Counted from the first letter of the stretch, positions 25,935 through 35,622 are shown. The stretch: DNA of 52,805 nucleotides from Bradyrhizobium hipponense (GCF_008123965.1 NZ_VSTH01000027.1:1-52805), one strand, 5' to 3'. Notes: generated by a model not told the origin, from the sequence alone. Made by a program: numbers and translations.

Positions 25935-27743
25935 ATGAACACGAGGAAGAACAGGTTCCTGCTGACCACAGCAGTGCTGCTCGCCGGTGTCAGCCTGGCA
26001 TCGGCCCAGGGCATGCGTGAAGGTGCCGGCGGTGGAATGAGCGGCGGCGGAACGAGTGGAGGCGGAATGAGCGGAGGCGCAGGCGCTGCGGAACACGGTC
26101 GATCCGGCGGCGGAATGCCGCAAGGTGCAGGTGGTGCTTCCCATAGCGAAGGCGCAGCTGGCACTTCCCACCGCGAAGGAATGACACAGGGCCGCGCAGG
26201 CGGCCGGGCCGAGGGTCCATCTGCGGCGCCATCGCGCACCGAGCGCAGTGAAGGAATGCGTGATAGCGGCACGGCCGACAGGAGCGAGCGTCAGACCATC
26301 GGTCAGGGGCGCAGCGATCGCGACGCTACACGTCAGTCCCAATCTGAAAACGAGAAGCGTGGCAAGGACCAAACGGTCGGCCAGAGCCGTAGCGAACCTG
26401 GCCATGCGCGTCAGTCCAAGTCCGATAGCGACAAGAGCGGACAGAAGGACCAGACCGTCGGACAGGGACGCAGCGACCGCGACCGCACGCGTCAGTCACA
26501 AGGTGCAGAACAGGGTAAGAGCACGACCACAGGCGCCAACACCAAGGACAATGTCCAAGGCAAGAACGCGCAGGGTCAGAACACGACGACGACCGGCGCC
26601 AACACCAAGAGCAACGCCCAAGGTCAGAACACACAAGGTCAGAACGCCCAGGGTCAGAGCACGACAACGACCGGCGCCAACATCAACCGCAACGTCCAAG
26701 GCCAGAGCCCGCAGCAGGATCAGGGCACGACGACCGGCGCCAACACTCAGGCCCCGGCCCCGGCCAACACTCAGGCGCAAGCCCAGGGTGGGACTACCCA
26801 GAGCCTGTCCGGCCGCGTGCAGGTAAACGCGCAGCAGCAGACCACACTGCAGCAGTCGGTGTTGAGCTCAAGCAACGTGGAGCGCGCGCGGGTCAACTTC
26901 AATTCCATCAACTTCGCCGTCAATCCTGGCGTGGTGGTGCCACGGAACATCTCCGTGGTCGCCGTCTCGGCATTCCCAGTGCTGATCGACATCTATCCGG
27001 ACTATCGCGACGATAGCTTCTTCGTCGTGGATGACGAGATCGTCGTCCTCGACCGCAGTCGCCGGATCGTCGACACCATTCCCGCCGGCCCAAGGACACA
27101 CTTTGCCCGGCGCGGCGGCCCGAGCGGCGGCGGTGCCAGCGTCGCGGCGCTGAATCTCAGCCCCGACGAGATCCGCGTTGTTCAACGGGTCCTGATTGAA
27201 CGTGGCTTGCTGTCTGGCCAAGCAGACGGCGTCCTCGGGCCCGCTACGCGCGATGCGCTGATCACCTTCCAGAGACAGGAAGGCTTCCAGACCACTGGCT
27301 CGATCGATACCCGCACGGTCGCTGCACTTGGCGTATCCGACCAGATCCGCGCTACGCAGGGCCAATCGACGACCGTTGGTCAAGGCGCGACTGGCCAGGC
27401 GACGCAGCAGAACACAACCGAGCAGTCGACGCAGCAGAACACGACCGGTCAAACCACCGGTCAGACCAACGCGCCGGCGCAGCAGAACCAGACCACGGGC
27501 CAAGCCGGACAGAACCAGCCGTCCACTAGCGGCCAGGCCCAGCAGAACCAACCGGCGACGTCGGGTCAGGCAGCCACACAGCCGCCGCCGGGCCAGACCA
27601 CCGGACAGGCCCCGGCTGAAAGCAACCAGTCCACCAACCAGCCTGGCGCCACGCAGAACACGCAGTCTGGACAAACCAACCAGAACAATGTCCCGCCGCC
27701 TTCGCAGTCGGGTCAGCCGGCTCAGAACCAACCCAGCCGGTAA
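25935..27743 (+). CDS. Exported DUF1236 and peptidoglycan-binding protein with long disordered repeats
   Basis: A 602-residue protein. Residues 1-24 form a signal peptide (FLLTTAVLLAGVSLASA). Then come a Gly/Met-rich stretch, a charged region with repeated QTVGQGRSDRD-like units (about 90-190), and Gln/Asn/Thr-rich iterations of TTTGANTK and NAQGQN (190-280). A DUF1236-like segment follows near 305-375 (NFAVNPGVVVPRNISVVAV, then FVVDDEIVVLD). A peptidoglycan_binding_1 domain spans about 395-460 (VVQRVLIERGLLSGQADGVL). A Gln/Thr/Pro-rich tail ends the protein. It is probably a cell-envelope protein with a cell-wall anchor. The ATG at 25935 follows tggaggagct. A perfect terminator follows. Confidence 0.85.
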   Translation: MNTRKNRFLLTTAVLLAGVSLASAQGMREGAGGGMSGGGTSGGGMSGGAGAAEHGRSGGGMPQGAGGASHSEGAAGTSHREGMTQGRAGGRAEGPSAAPSRTERSEGMRDSGTADRSERQTIGQGRSDRDATRQSQSENEKRGKDQTVGQSRSEPGHARQSKSDSDKSGQKDQTVGQGRSDRDRTRQSQGAEQGKSTTTGANTKDNVQGKNAQGQNTTTTGANTKSNAQGQNTQGQNAQGQSTTTTGANINRNVQGQSPQQDQGTTTGANTQAPAPANTQAQAQGGTTQSLSGRVQVNAQQQTTLQQSVLSSSNVERARVNFNSINFAVNPGVVVPRNISVVAVSAFPVLIDIYPDYRDDSFFVVDDEIVVLDRSRRIVDTIPAGPRTHFARRGGPSGGGASVAALNLSPDEIRVVQRVLIERGLLSGQADGVLGPATRDALITFQRQEGFQTTGSIDTRTVAALGVSDQIRATQGQSTTVGQGATGQATQQNTTEQSTQQNTTGQTTGQTNAPAQQNQTTGQAGQNQPSTSGQAQQNQPATSGQAATQPPPGQTTGQAPAESNQSTNQPGATQNTQSGQTNQNNVPPPSQSGQPAQNQPSR

Positions 27744-27755
27744 GGCGCCCTCCCC

Positions 27756-27783
27756 GAGCCCCGCCCCTGGCGGGGCTCTTTTT
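27756..27783 (+). terminator. Rho-independent terminator
   Basis: gagccccgcc and ggcggggctc pair perfectly over ten positions with loop cct and are followed by ttttt. It lies 12 bases past the DUF1236 gene stop codon. Confidence 0.9.
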
Positions 27784-27928
27784 GCGGCCTGTACGATGCT
27801 CAGGCGTTTGGCTGCCACTGCCGGACGATCGCTGCAACTCTGGTTGCCTCGGTACGTCTACCGCGCATCACGGACGGATCACGCGGTAGGGGTCCCGGCC
27901 TACGCCGCGACGACCGCTGAGTGTTGGG

Positions 27929-28615
27929 CTACGCCTTCGCCCCGCCCCGAAATCCCGTCGCCAGCACGTAGCGCTCCGAGGAATCCTGGCGGCTGGCGGC
28001 GGGCTTCACATGGCGCACGGTCGTAAAATCGCGCTTGAGCTGGGCGAGCAGATCGGCGTCCGCGCCGCTCTGGAACGTTTTCGCCAAGAACGCGCCGCCG
28101 GGCTTGAGCACGTCGCAGGCAAACGCCGCGGCGGTCTCGATCAGGCCGACGATGCGGAGCTGGTCGGTCTTGCGATGGCCGGTGGTGTTGGCGGCCATGT
28201 CGGACATCACGACGTCGGCGCCGCCGCCCAGCATGGCCTTGAGCTTGTCCGGCGCGTCATTCTCCATGAAGTCGAGCAGCGCGAAGTCGACGCCGGGAAT
28301 CTCAGGCATCTCCAACAGATCGATTGCGACGACCTTGCCCTTGCCCTCGACGGAACCGACGCGCTTGGCCGCGATCTGGCTCCAGCCGCCGGGTGCAGCG
28401 CCAAGATCGACCACGGCCATGCCGGGTTTCAGCAGCCGAAACTTGTCGTCGATCTCCAAGAGCTTGAACGCCGCGCGCGAACGATAGCCCAGCGCCTTGG
28501 CCTTGACGACATAGGGATCGTTGAGCTGCCGCTCCAGCCAGAGCTTTGACGACAGCTTGCGCTTGCCGCCGGTCTTGACCTGGACGTGCAAGCGGCCGGT
28601 GGTGTCCTTGGCCAT
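27929..28615 (-). CDS. rlmE: 23S rRNA 2'-O-uridine methyltransferase
   Basis: A 228-residue RrmJ/FtsJ-type enzyme that methylates U2552 of 23S rRNA by family analogy. The SAM site is VVDLGAAPGGWSQ (68-80). The catalytic tetrad K-D-K-E is complete: Lys51 in RAAFKLLE, Asp139 in MSDMAAN, Lys179 in AKTF, Glu214 in SSERYVLA. Its ATG shares one base with the TGA of the upstream phosphatase gene (tgATG), so the two are translated in a coupled way. An open frame continues upstream but only through that gene. Confidence 0.95.
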   Translation of the reverse strand: MAKDTTGRLHVQVKTGGKRKLSSKLWLERQLNDPYVVKAKALGYRSRAAFKLLEIDDKFRLLKPGMAVVDLGAAPGGWSQIAAKRVGSVEGKGKVVAIDLLEMPEIPGVDFALLDFMENDAPDKLKAMLGGGADVVMSDMAANTTGHRKTDQLRIVGLIETAAAFACDVLKPGGAFLAKTFQSGADADLLAQLKRDFTTVRHVKPAASRQDSSERYVLATGFRGGAKA

Positions 28616-29694
28616 CACCAGCTCCTGAGCGCGCCGTCCTCGCGCATCATCTCGACCAGCATGCCCTCGCGCAGGCCCCGGTCGGCGACGCGCAGGCGCG
28701 GCAGCGGAAAGGCGCGGCGGATCGCATCGAGAATGGCGCAGCCGGCCAGCACGAGATCGGCGCGCTCGGCGCTGATGCAATTGTTGGCTGCGCGCTCCTC
28801 GTAGCTCATGCCGAGCAGCTTGCTGATGGTCGTGGTGACGTCGGCATCGTTCATCCAGATGCTGTCGATGCGGCGGCGATCGTAGCGCGCGAGGTTGAGA
28901 TGAATGCCGGCGAGCGTCGTCACCGTGCCAGACGTACCCAAAAGATGCATGTCGGCGAGATCGCGGCCATGCTCTTGCGCAAACGGCGCCACGTGGCGGG
29001 CCACCTCCTGCTCCATCTGCGCGTAAATTTCCGGCGTGACGTCGCGGCCGCCGAACTGCTCGGCCAGCGTCACGACGCCGAAGGGAATCGACATCCACGC
29101 CTTGATGCGCGGCTCCGGATTCTCGCCGGCGGGATCGCGCTCGATCCGCACCAGCTCGGTCGAGCCGCCGCCGATGTCGAACAGGATGGAGCCGCGTCCC
29201 CTGTGATCGACCAGCGGCGAGCAGCCGAGCACGGCGAGCGCGGCCTCGGTCTCGCGGTCGATCACCTCGAGTTCGATGCCGGTCTCGGCCGAGACGCGGC
29301 TGCGAAAACCTTCCGCATTCGAGGCGGCACGGCAGGCTTCGGTGGCGATCAGCCGGAGCCGCCGCGCTTTGCGCAGGTTGATCTTGTCGCGGCAGATGCT
29401 GAGCGCAACGATGGCGCGCTCGATCGCGGCCTCGCTGATGCAGCCGGTTGCCGAGACGCCCTCGCCGAGCCGGATGATGCGCGAGAACGAATCGACCACG
29501 CGAAAGCCGTCGTGGGTCGGACAGGCGATCAGAAGCCTGCAATTGTTGGTTCCGAGGTCCAGCGCCGCGTAAACGCCGGTTCCCGGCGCTTGCGCGACGA
29601 CGGCCGGTTCAGTGGCCAACGCCACCGCCGCCATCGACCCCTCCAGCTCACCGGGCAGCGCATGGCCGTCGCGGAGCCGCGTGTGGTCATTCAT
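28615..29694 (-). CDS. Exopolyphosphatase/pppGpp phosphohydrolase
   Basis: A 359-residue Ppx/GppA phosphatase of the ASKHA fold. It shows ALDLGTNNCRLLI (about 44-56), FDIGGGSTEL as the second phosphate loop, and GTSGTVTTLAGI. It hydrolyses polyphosphate or the gamma-phosphate of pppGpp; which one cannot be told. The first 40 residues are not part of the fold, and MAAVALATEP (residue 21) is an alternative start. It forms a two-gene operon with rlmE, an arrangement common in alphaproteobacteria. Confidence 0.93.
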   Translation of the reverse strand: MNDHTRLRDGHALPGELEGSMAAVALATEPAVVAQAPGTGVYAALDLGTNNCRLLIACPTHDGFRVVDSFSRIIRLGEGVSATGCISEAAIERAIVALSICRDKINLRKARRLRLIATEACRAASNAEGFRSRVSAETGIELEVIDRETEAALAVLGCSPLVDHRGRGSILFDIGGGSTELVRIERDPAGENPEPRIKAWMSIPFGVVTLAEQFGGRDVTPEIYAQMEQEVARHVAPFAQEHGRDLADMHLLGTSGTVTTLAGIHLNLARYDRRRIDSIWMNDADVTTTISKLLGMSYEERAANNCISAERADLVLAGCAILDAIRRAFPLPRLRVADRGLREGMLVEMMREDGALRSW

Positions 29695-29904
29695 ACAAAC
29701 TGTCTTTCCGCGGCCCCTAAGGGCCGGTCTGGAATTGCTTTTTCGCCTGAAACATTAGCAGCGCGGCAGGTCTGCGCAACAACGCATCACATAGGACCAT
29801 GCCCATTCGTGCGTTGTCGTGAACGGGTCCGTGGGCTATTTGGAGGGATCCGGTCCTCCAGGCGCCCCCAAACCGCGCAATCGCCGGCTTTTCAGGTCAA
29901 TTCC

Positions 29905-32274
29905 ATGCAAGAACACACCAAATCGTCTACGCTCGAAAACGCTATTGCACTGCAAAAATACGGCGTCGGGCAGCCAGTCCGCCGCAAGGAGGACGACACG
30001 CTGGTGCGCGGCAAGGGCCGCTACACCGACGATTTCAACCTGCCCGGCCAGGCCCATGCCGTGGTCGTCCGCTCGACCCATGCGCATGGCATCATTCGCG
30101 GCATCAAAATCGACGCCGCCAAGGCGCTGCCGGGCGTGCTGGGGGTGTGGACCGGCACCGACCTCAATGCCGCCGGCTATGGCCCCTTCACCTGCGGCCT
30201 GCCGCTGAAGAACCGCGATGGCTCGCCCCTGCTCCAGACCAACCGCCAGCCGCTGGCCACCGACAAGGTCCGCTTCGTCGGCGATCCCATCGCCTTCGTG
30301 GTGGCGGAGACGCTGGCCCAGGCGCGCGATGCGGCCGAGGCGGTCGAAGTCGACATCGACCCACTGCCAGCCGTGACGGATCCCGAGGAAGCCGCCAAGC
30401 CGGGCGCGCCGCAACTCTACGACCACATCCCGAACAATGTCGCGCTCGACTATCACTATGGCGACACGGACAAGGTCAACGCCGCCTTCGCCGGCGCCGC
30501 CCATGTGACCAGGCTCGACATCGAGAACACACGCGTAGCCGTGGTCTCGATGGAGCCGCGCGTGGGACTTGCCTCCTATGACAAGAAGGCCGAGCGCTAC
30601 ACCCTCCAGGTGCCGACGCAGGGGGTCGCGGGCAACCGCGCCAATCTCGCCAAGAACCTGAAGGTGCCGAACGAGAGGGTGCGCATTCTCACCGCCAATG
30701 TCGGCGGCTCCTTCGGCATGAAGAACATCAACTATCCCGAATACATGTGCATCCTGTACGCGGCCAAGGCACTCGGCCGTCCGGTGAAATGGCTCGACGA
30801 GCGCTCGACCAGCTTTCTCTCCGACAGCCACGGCCGCGCGCAAAAGATCCATGCCGAGCTCGCGCTCGACGCCGAGGGGCATTTCCTCGCCGCCAAACTC
30901 TCCGGCTACGGCAATCTCGGTGCCTATATCACCGGCGTCGCGCCGGGCCCGCTCTCGCTCAACACCGGCAAGAATTTTTCCAGCGTCTATCGCACGCCGC
31001 TGATGGCGGTCGACATCAAGACGGTGCTGACCAATACCACGCTGATGGGCGCCTATCGCGGCGCCGGACGGCCCGAGGCGAACTACTACATGGAGCGGCT
31101 GATCGACCGCGCCGCCGACGAGATGGGCATCAACCGCCTGACCTTGCGCAAGCGCAACTTCATCAAGCCGAACCAGATGCCGTTCCCGGCCTCCTCCGGC
31201 GTCACCTATGACAGCGGCGACTTCCAGGGGGTGTTCAACAAGGCGCTCGAAATCTCCGACCACGAGAATTTCGCCAAGCGCAAGAAGGAGAGCAAGAAGG
31301 CCGGCAAGCTCCGCGGCATCGCGGTCGGCTCCTATCTCGAGGTCACCGCGCCGCCGAGCCCCGAGCTCGGCAAGATCGTGTTCGACCCCGACGGCACCGT
31401 GCAGCTCATCACCGGCACGCTCGACTACGGTCAGGGCCATGCAACGCCATTCGCGCAGGTGCTGTGCGAGCAGCTCGGTGTTCCCTTCGAGAGCGTCAAG
31501 CTGGTGCAGGGCGACAGCGACATCGTCCACACCGGCAGCGGCACCGGCGGCTCGCGCTCGATCACCGCGACCGGCATGGCGATCGTGGGCGCCGCCAAGC
31601 TCGTGATCGAGAAGGGCAAGCGCGCCGCGGCGCACATGCTGGAAGCCTCCGAGGCGGACATCGAATTCGAAGGCGGCAGCTTCACCATCGCTGGCACCGA
31701 TCGCAGCATCGACATCATGGAGCTCGCCAAACGCCTGCATGACGGCAAAGTGCCGGAGGGCGTGCCCGATACGCTCGACGTCGACCACACCAGCGAGCCG
31801 GTGCCGTCGGCATTCCCGAACGGCTGTCACGTCGCCGAGGTCGAGATCGATCCCGACACCGGCGTGGTGCAGATCGTCCGCTACAGCGCCGTCAACGATT
31901 TCGGCACGGTGATCAACCCGATGCTGGTCGCAGGTCAGCTCCATGGCGGCGTCGTGCAGGGCATTGGCCAGGCGCTGATGGAGCAGGTCCGCTACGACGA
32001 GAGTGGCCAGCCGATCACGGGCTCGCTGATGGACTATGCGCTGCCGCGTGCGGAGGACGTGCCGAACATGACAGTCGGCGACCATCCGGTGCCAGCGACG
32101 ACCAATCCGCTCGGCAGCAAGGGCTGCGGCGAAGCCGGCTGCGCCGGCAGCATGTCGACGGTGGTGAATGCGGTGGTCGATGCCCTCTCCGACTATGGCA
32201 TCAAGCACATCGACATGCCGCTGACGCCCGAGCGGGTGTGGCGGGCGATCCAGGATGCGAAGGGGACGGCGTAA
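29905..32274 (+). CDS. Xanthine-dehydrogenase-family molybdopterin subunit (form II CoxL-like)
   Basis: A 789-residue large subunit of a molybdenum hydroxylase. The N-terminus VGQPVRRKEDDTLVRGKGRY is shared by CoxL-type proteins. The active-site loop is AYRGAGR (residues 383-389), the form II version, not the AYxCSFR of true CO dehydrogenase; so it probably hydroxylates an organic or aromatic substrate. KGCGEAGCAGS near the C-terminus holds the catalytic glutamate. No small (2Fe-2S) or medium (FAD) subunit gene lies beside it, so it must borrow partners encoded elsewhere. Start at 29905 (MQEHTKSSTLE) precedes the conserved region by about 25 residues. Confidence 0.9.
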   Translation: MQEHTKSSTLENAIALQKYGVGQPVRRKEDDTLVRGKGRYTDDFNLPGQAHAVVVRSTHAHGIIRGIKIDAAKALPGVLGVWTGTDLNAAGYGPFTCGLPLKNRDGSPLLQTNRQPLATDKVRFVGDPIAFVVAETLAQARDAAEAVEVDIDPLPAVTDPEEAAKPGAPQLYDHIPNNVALDYHYGDTDKVNAAFAGAAHVTRLDIENTRVAVVSMEPRVGLASYDKKAERYTLQVPTQGVAGNRANLAKNLKVPNERVRILTANVGGSFGMKNINYPEYMCILYAAKALGRPVKWLDERSTSFLSDSHGRAQKIHAELALDAEGHFLAAKLSGYGNLGAYITGVAPGPLSLNTGKNFSSVYRTPLMAVDIKTVLTNTTLMGAYRGAGRPEANYYMERLIDRAADEMGINRLTLRKRNFIKPNQMPFPASSGVTYDSGDFQGVFNKALEISDHENFAKRKKESKKAGKLRGIAVGSYLEVTAPPSPELGKIVFDPDGTVQLITGTLDYGQGHATPFAQVLCEQLGVPFESVKLVQGDSDIVHTGSGTGGSRSITATGMAIVGAAKLVIEKGKRAAAHMLEASEADIEFEGGSFTIAGTDRSIDIMELAKRLHDGKVPEGVPDTLDVDHTSEPVPSAFPNGCHVAEVEIDPDTGVVQIVRYSAVNDFGTVINPMLVAGQLHGGVVQGIGQALMEQVRYDESGQPITGSLMDYALPRAEDVPNMTVGDHPVPATTNPLGSKGCGEAGCAGSMSTVVNAVVDALSDYGIKHIDMPLTPERVWRAIQDAKGTA

Positions 32275-32290
32275 GGGACGCCCTCTCCGT

Positions 32291-32368
32291 CGTCATGGCC
32301 GGGCTTATCCACGCCTTCATTCGCCGGCCCAAGAACGTGGATGCCCGGGACAAGCCCGGGGCATGACG
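32291..32368. repeat. Palindromic intergenic repeat
   Basis: cgtcatggccgggctt and gacaagcccggggcatgacg face each other, with ttatccacg / cgtggatgc as the inner pair. Same type as the element at 40201. It lies between the converging CoxL-like and MaoC-like genes. Confidence 0.75.
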
Positions 32369-32398
32369 ATGTGGTGGCGACGTGCCCCTTCCGACCGC

Positions 32399-33199
32399 CT
32401 ACGCCGCCGCCTGCTCGCGCGGCTGGTAGATCGCGATGTGCTGGCAGTGCGCGAGCGGTGTCGTGCCGTTGCCGACGACGAGCGCGTCGAGCTCGACGAA
32501 GCGGTGGCCCTTCTTCTCATAGTTCGCAGTCACCTTGGCTCGTGCAATGATCTCGTCACCGGCGCGCGCGGCTTCGAGCAGCTGCATGCGGCTGCCGACA
32601 TGGATCCACGGGCCCAGGATCGTATTGTCCACCAGCACACGGTTCATGACCCGCTGGATCAGACCGGGATGGCCAAGTCCCTCGCGCGCGAAAATCGGAT
32701 CGGTTTCCCTGATGTCGGCGAGATAGTCAGCGGCCGCCTGACCAATCCAACGGCGGGGCTCGGTGCCAAGCCATTTGTCTGTCTCGAACGTCGCCGGGCT
32801 GACCGGCTTGCGCTCGGCCACGGCCGGCACCTCGACATAATCGTTCAACGAGAACGCGGGCACCGTCGCCGGCAACGAGGCCGTTCCCGTGGCGCACAGC
32901 TCGCCTCGACTGAACACCTCGATCGTCAGCACGTCGTTGTGCTCAGTCGCATCGACATCCGCCGTCTCACCGTCATAGACCGGCTTAGTGAAGCGCGCCT
33001 CGACCAGCCCGCGCGCAAGGAAATCGCGGCCCCAGCGCGCCACCGGCACATGCATCATGTAGGCGAAGACATCGACGCCCGGGACCAGCCCGCCGGAAAA
33101 GCCGAAGCGCCGCGCCACCGTGTCGTCATGCATCTTGTTTTCGGATTGCTTGGCGGTGTTGTAGGCCTCGACGCGGTAGGTTTCGAGCCGGTTCGGCAT
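32399..33199 (-). CDS. MaoC-like hot-dog dehydratase family protein
   Basis: A 266-residue protein with two hot-dog halves. The first shows RFGFSGGLVPGVDVFAYMMH (31-50), a hydratase-like G-x-x-V-P-G-x-x-x-x segment. The second has DPIFAREGLGHPGLIQRVMN and ends with YEKKGHRFVELDALVVGNG, a thioesterase/dehydratase strand pair. Acyl-CoA hydration or an acyl-binding role is likely, but the substrate is unknown. The start at 33199 (MPNRLETYRVEAYN) is chosen because a longer open frame runs antisense to the divergent YaiI gene. Confidence 0.8.
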   Translation of the reverse strand: MPNRLETYRVEAYNTAKQSENKMHDDTVARRFGFSGGLVPGVDVFAYMMHVPVARWGRDFLARGLVEARFTKPVYDGETADVDATEHNDVLTIEVFSRGELCATGTASLPATVPAFSLNDYVEVPAVAERKPVSPATFETDKWLGTEPRRWIGQAAADYLADIRETDPIFAREGLGHPGLIQRVMNRVLVDNTILGPWIHVGSRMQLLEAARAGDEIIARAKVTANYEKKGHRFVELDALVVGNGTTPLAHCQHIAIYQPREQAAA

Positions 33200-33304
33200 G
33201 GGGTTTTCCCTGAATTCTTGTTGTTTCGGCGCCGATCGTAGGCCGCCGGGAACCACGGTCAATCCCCCTCGCCTTTGCAGCCCGAATGGGGTACCACGCG
33301 GCGA

Positions 33305-33808
33305 ATGACTGATACCCCCACCCGCATCTATGTCGACGCCGACGCCTGTCCCGTGAAGGACGAGATCTACCGCGTCGCGCTCCGGCATGGCGTGCCCGTG
33401 AGCGTGGTCGCCGGCAATTTCATCCGCGTGCCGCAGGATCCCCTGATCGAGCGCATCGCCGCAGGCGCCGGCATGGACGCGGCTGACGACTGGATCGCGG
33501 AACGAGCCAAGCCAGGCGACGTCGTCGTCACCTCCGACATTCCGCTCGCCAGCCGCTGCGTCAAGGCAGGCGCCGACGTGATCGCGTCGAACGGAAAACC
33601 GTTCACGGAAGAGTCGATCGGGATGACTTTGGCGGTGCGCAATCTGATGACGGATCTGCGCTCGGCGGGCGAAGTCACCGGCGGCCCGCGATCGTTCGCA
33701 CCGCGCGACCGCTCGACATTCCTCGCGGCGCTCGACCAGGCGCTGCGCCGGATCCAGCGCCGCCGCACCGACCAGGCCATGGAGAGCCAGAATTCGAGTC
33801 AAGGCTAG
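33305..33808 (+). CDS. YaiI/YqxD family protein (UPF0178, DUF188)
   Basis: A 167-residue protein of the DUF188 family, related to PIN-like or NYN nucleases. It opens [20 protein letters not shown], the family signature, with conserved acidic residues (D-A-D) and later [14 protein letters not shown] and [11 protein letters not shown]. The ATG at 33305 (MTDTPTRIY) is used. It stops two bases before the Uup gene, so both and the next gene form one operon. Biochemical function is not established. Confidence 0.88.
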   Translation: MTDTPTRIYVDADACPVKDEIYRVALRHGVPVSVVAGNFIRVPQDPLIERIAAGAGMDAADDWIAERAKPGDVVVTSDIPLASRCVKAGADVIASNGKPFTEESIGMTLAVRNLMTDLRSAGEVTGGPRSFAPRDRSTFLAALDQALRRIQRRRTDQAMESQNSSQG

Positions 33809-33810
33809 TC

Positions 33811-35622
33811 ATGGCGCCGCCGCTGATTCAACTGAAAGACATCAAGCTGACGTTCGGCGGCACGCCGCTTCTGAGCGGCGTCGAACTCAATGTCGCGGCG
33901 AGCGAGCGAGTCTGCCTGATCGGCCGCAACGGCTCCGGCAAATCGACATTGCTGAAGATCGCGGCCGGCATCGTCGAACCCGATGCCGGCACCCGTTTCG
34001 TGCAGCCCGGCGCGACCGTTCGCTATTTGCAGCAGGAGCCGGACTTCGGCGATCACAAAACCACGCTTGCCTATGTCGAGGCGGGCCTCGCGCCGGGTGA
34101 CGATCCATACCAGGCGCGCTATTTGCTGGAGCAGCTCGAGCTCACCGGTAACGAGCACCCCGAAAATCTTTCCGGCGGCGAGGCGCGTCGCGCTGCGCTG
34201 GCCTGCGTGCTGGCGCCCTCGCCTGACATCTTGCTGCTTGACGAGCCGACCAACCATCTGGATCTCTCCACGATCGAGTGGCTGGAAAAGGAGCTCGACG
34301 GCCGCCGCAGCGCGCTGGTGCTGATCAGCCACGACCGCCGCTTCCTCTCCAATCTGTCGCGCTCGACCGCGTGGCTCGACCGCGGCAGGATCAAGCAGAT
34401 CGACCGCGGCTTTGCCGCCTTCGAGGCCTGGCGCGACGAGGTGCTTGCCGAGGAAGAACGTGACCAGCACAAGCTCGACCGCAAGATCGTTGACGAAGAG
34501 CACTGGCTGCGCCACGGCGTCTCCGGCCGGCGCAAGCGCAACGTCAAGCGACTCGGCAATCTGCACGCGCTGCGCGACCAGCGTCGCAATTATCGCGGCA
34601 CGGCCGGCAGCGCCAACCTCGCAGCGGCCGAGGCGGAGCAATCCGGCAAGCTGGTGATCGAGGCGAAAGGCATCAGCAAAGCCTTTGGCGAACGCATCAT
34701 CGTCGACAATTTCTCGACCCGCATCCAGCGCGGCGACCGGCTCGGCGTCATCGGACCGAACGGCGCCGGCAAGACCACGCTGGTCAATCTGCTCACCGGC
34801 GGGGCGGAGCCGGACTTCGGCACGGTGCGGTTAGGGGCCAATCTGGAGATAGCGACCCTCGACCAGCATCGCGAAAGCCTCGATCCCAAGTCGACGCTGG
34901 CCGAAGCGCTCACCGGCGGCCGCGGCGACCAGATCATGGTCGGCGGCAAGCCGAAGCATGTCGTCGGCTACATGAAGGACTTTCTGTTCGCGCAGGAGCA
35001 GCGCGGCACGCCGGTGGAAGTGCTCTCCGGCGGCGAGCGCGGCCGGCTCATGCTGGCGCGCGCGCTGGCGAAGCCGTCGAACCTGCTGGTGCTGGACGAG
35101 CCGACCAACGACCTCGACCTCGAAACGCTCGACGTGCTCGAGGACATGCTCGGCGACTACGAGGGCACAGTGATCCTGATCAGCCACGACCGCGATTTCC
35201 TTGACCGCGTCGTCACCTCGGTGATCGCGCCGGAAGGCGACGGCAAGTGGCTCGAATATGCCGGCGGCTACAGCGACATGCTGACGCAACGCGGTGCCGA
35301 CCTCAAGCGCGAGACCGCGAAAGCGCAGCCGGCTGCGGAGAAGAAAGAGGATCGGCCCGCCGCTCCGACGTCCGCGCCAAAACGGCGGCTGAACTTCAAC
35401 GAGAAGCACGCGCTGGAAACGCTGCCGAAGAAGATGGAGACGTTGCAGGCCGATATCGCCAGGCTGCAACGCGTACTCGACGATCCCAATCTCTACGCTA
35501 AGGATCGCAAGAAATTCGACGATACATCGGCCGCCATCGCCAAGGCGCATGACGAATTGTCCGCCGCCGAAGAGCGCTGGCTCGAACTGGAAATGCTCCG
35601 CGAAGAGATTGAACAGGCATAA
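33811..35622 (+). CDS. ABC-F family ATPase (Uup-like)
   Basis: A 603-residue soluble protein with two ATPase cassettes. Walker A motifs are GRNGSGKST (38-46) and GPNGAGKTT (about 311-319); the signatures LSGGEARR and LSGGERGR and the Walker B blocks LLLDEPTNHLD and LVLDEPTNDLD complete both sites. A charged linker separates them and a C-terminal coiled coil (about 520-603) follows, as in Uup. It acts on ribosomes or in DNA-related functions by family analogy, not in transport. Middle gene of the YaiI-Uup-aldolase operon with gaps of two and three bases. Confidence 0.92.
   Translation: MAPPLIQLKDIKLTFGGTPLLSGVELNVAASERVCLIGRNGSGKSTLLKIAAGIVEPDAGTRFVQPGATVRYLQQEPDFGDHKTTLAYVEAGLAPGDDPYQARYLLEQLELTGNEHPENLSGGEARRAALACVLAPSPDILLLDEPTNHLDLSTIEWLEKELDGRRSALVLISHDRRFLSNLSRSTAWLDRGRIKQIDRGFAAFEAWRDEVLAEEERDQHKLDRKIVDEEHWLRHGVSGRRKRNVKRLGNLHALRDQRRNYRGTAGSANLAAAEAEQSGKLVIEAKGISKAFGERIIVDNFSTRIQRGDRLGVIGPNGAGKTTLVNLLTGGAEPDFGTVRLGANLEIATLDQHRESLDPKSTLAEALTGGRGDQIMVGGKPKHVVGYMKDFLFAQEQRGTPVEVLSGGERGRLMLARALAKPSNLLVLDEPTNDLDLETLDVLEDMLGDYEGTVILISHDRDFLDRVVTSVIAPEGDGKWLEYAGGYSDMLTQRGADLKRETAKAQPAAEKKEDRPAAPTSAPKRRLNFNEKHALETLPKKMETLQADIARLQRVLDDPNLYAKDRKKFDDTSAAIAKAHDELSAAEERWLELEMLREEIEQA

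Noticed and set aside
26200..27740. CRISPR-like or minisatellite array in the repeated DNA of the DUF1236 gene
   Set aside because: The repeats are in frame, degenerate and coding (GANTK, NAQGQN); there are no constant-length spacers and no cas genes.
27929..29542. 537-codon version of rlmE
   Set aside because: The extension is the antisense or alternate frame of ppx/gppA; RlmE homology starts at 28615.
28900..29904. Long upstream extension of the CoxL-like frame
   Set aside because: Runs antisense through the ppx/gppA gene; the CoxL family start is near 29905.
32399..33802. 467-codon version of the MaoC-like gene
   Set aside because: The N-terminal 200 codons are antisense to the YaiI gene; the MaoC-like family starts at 33199.
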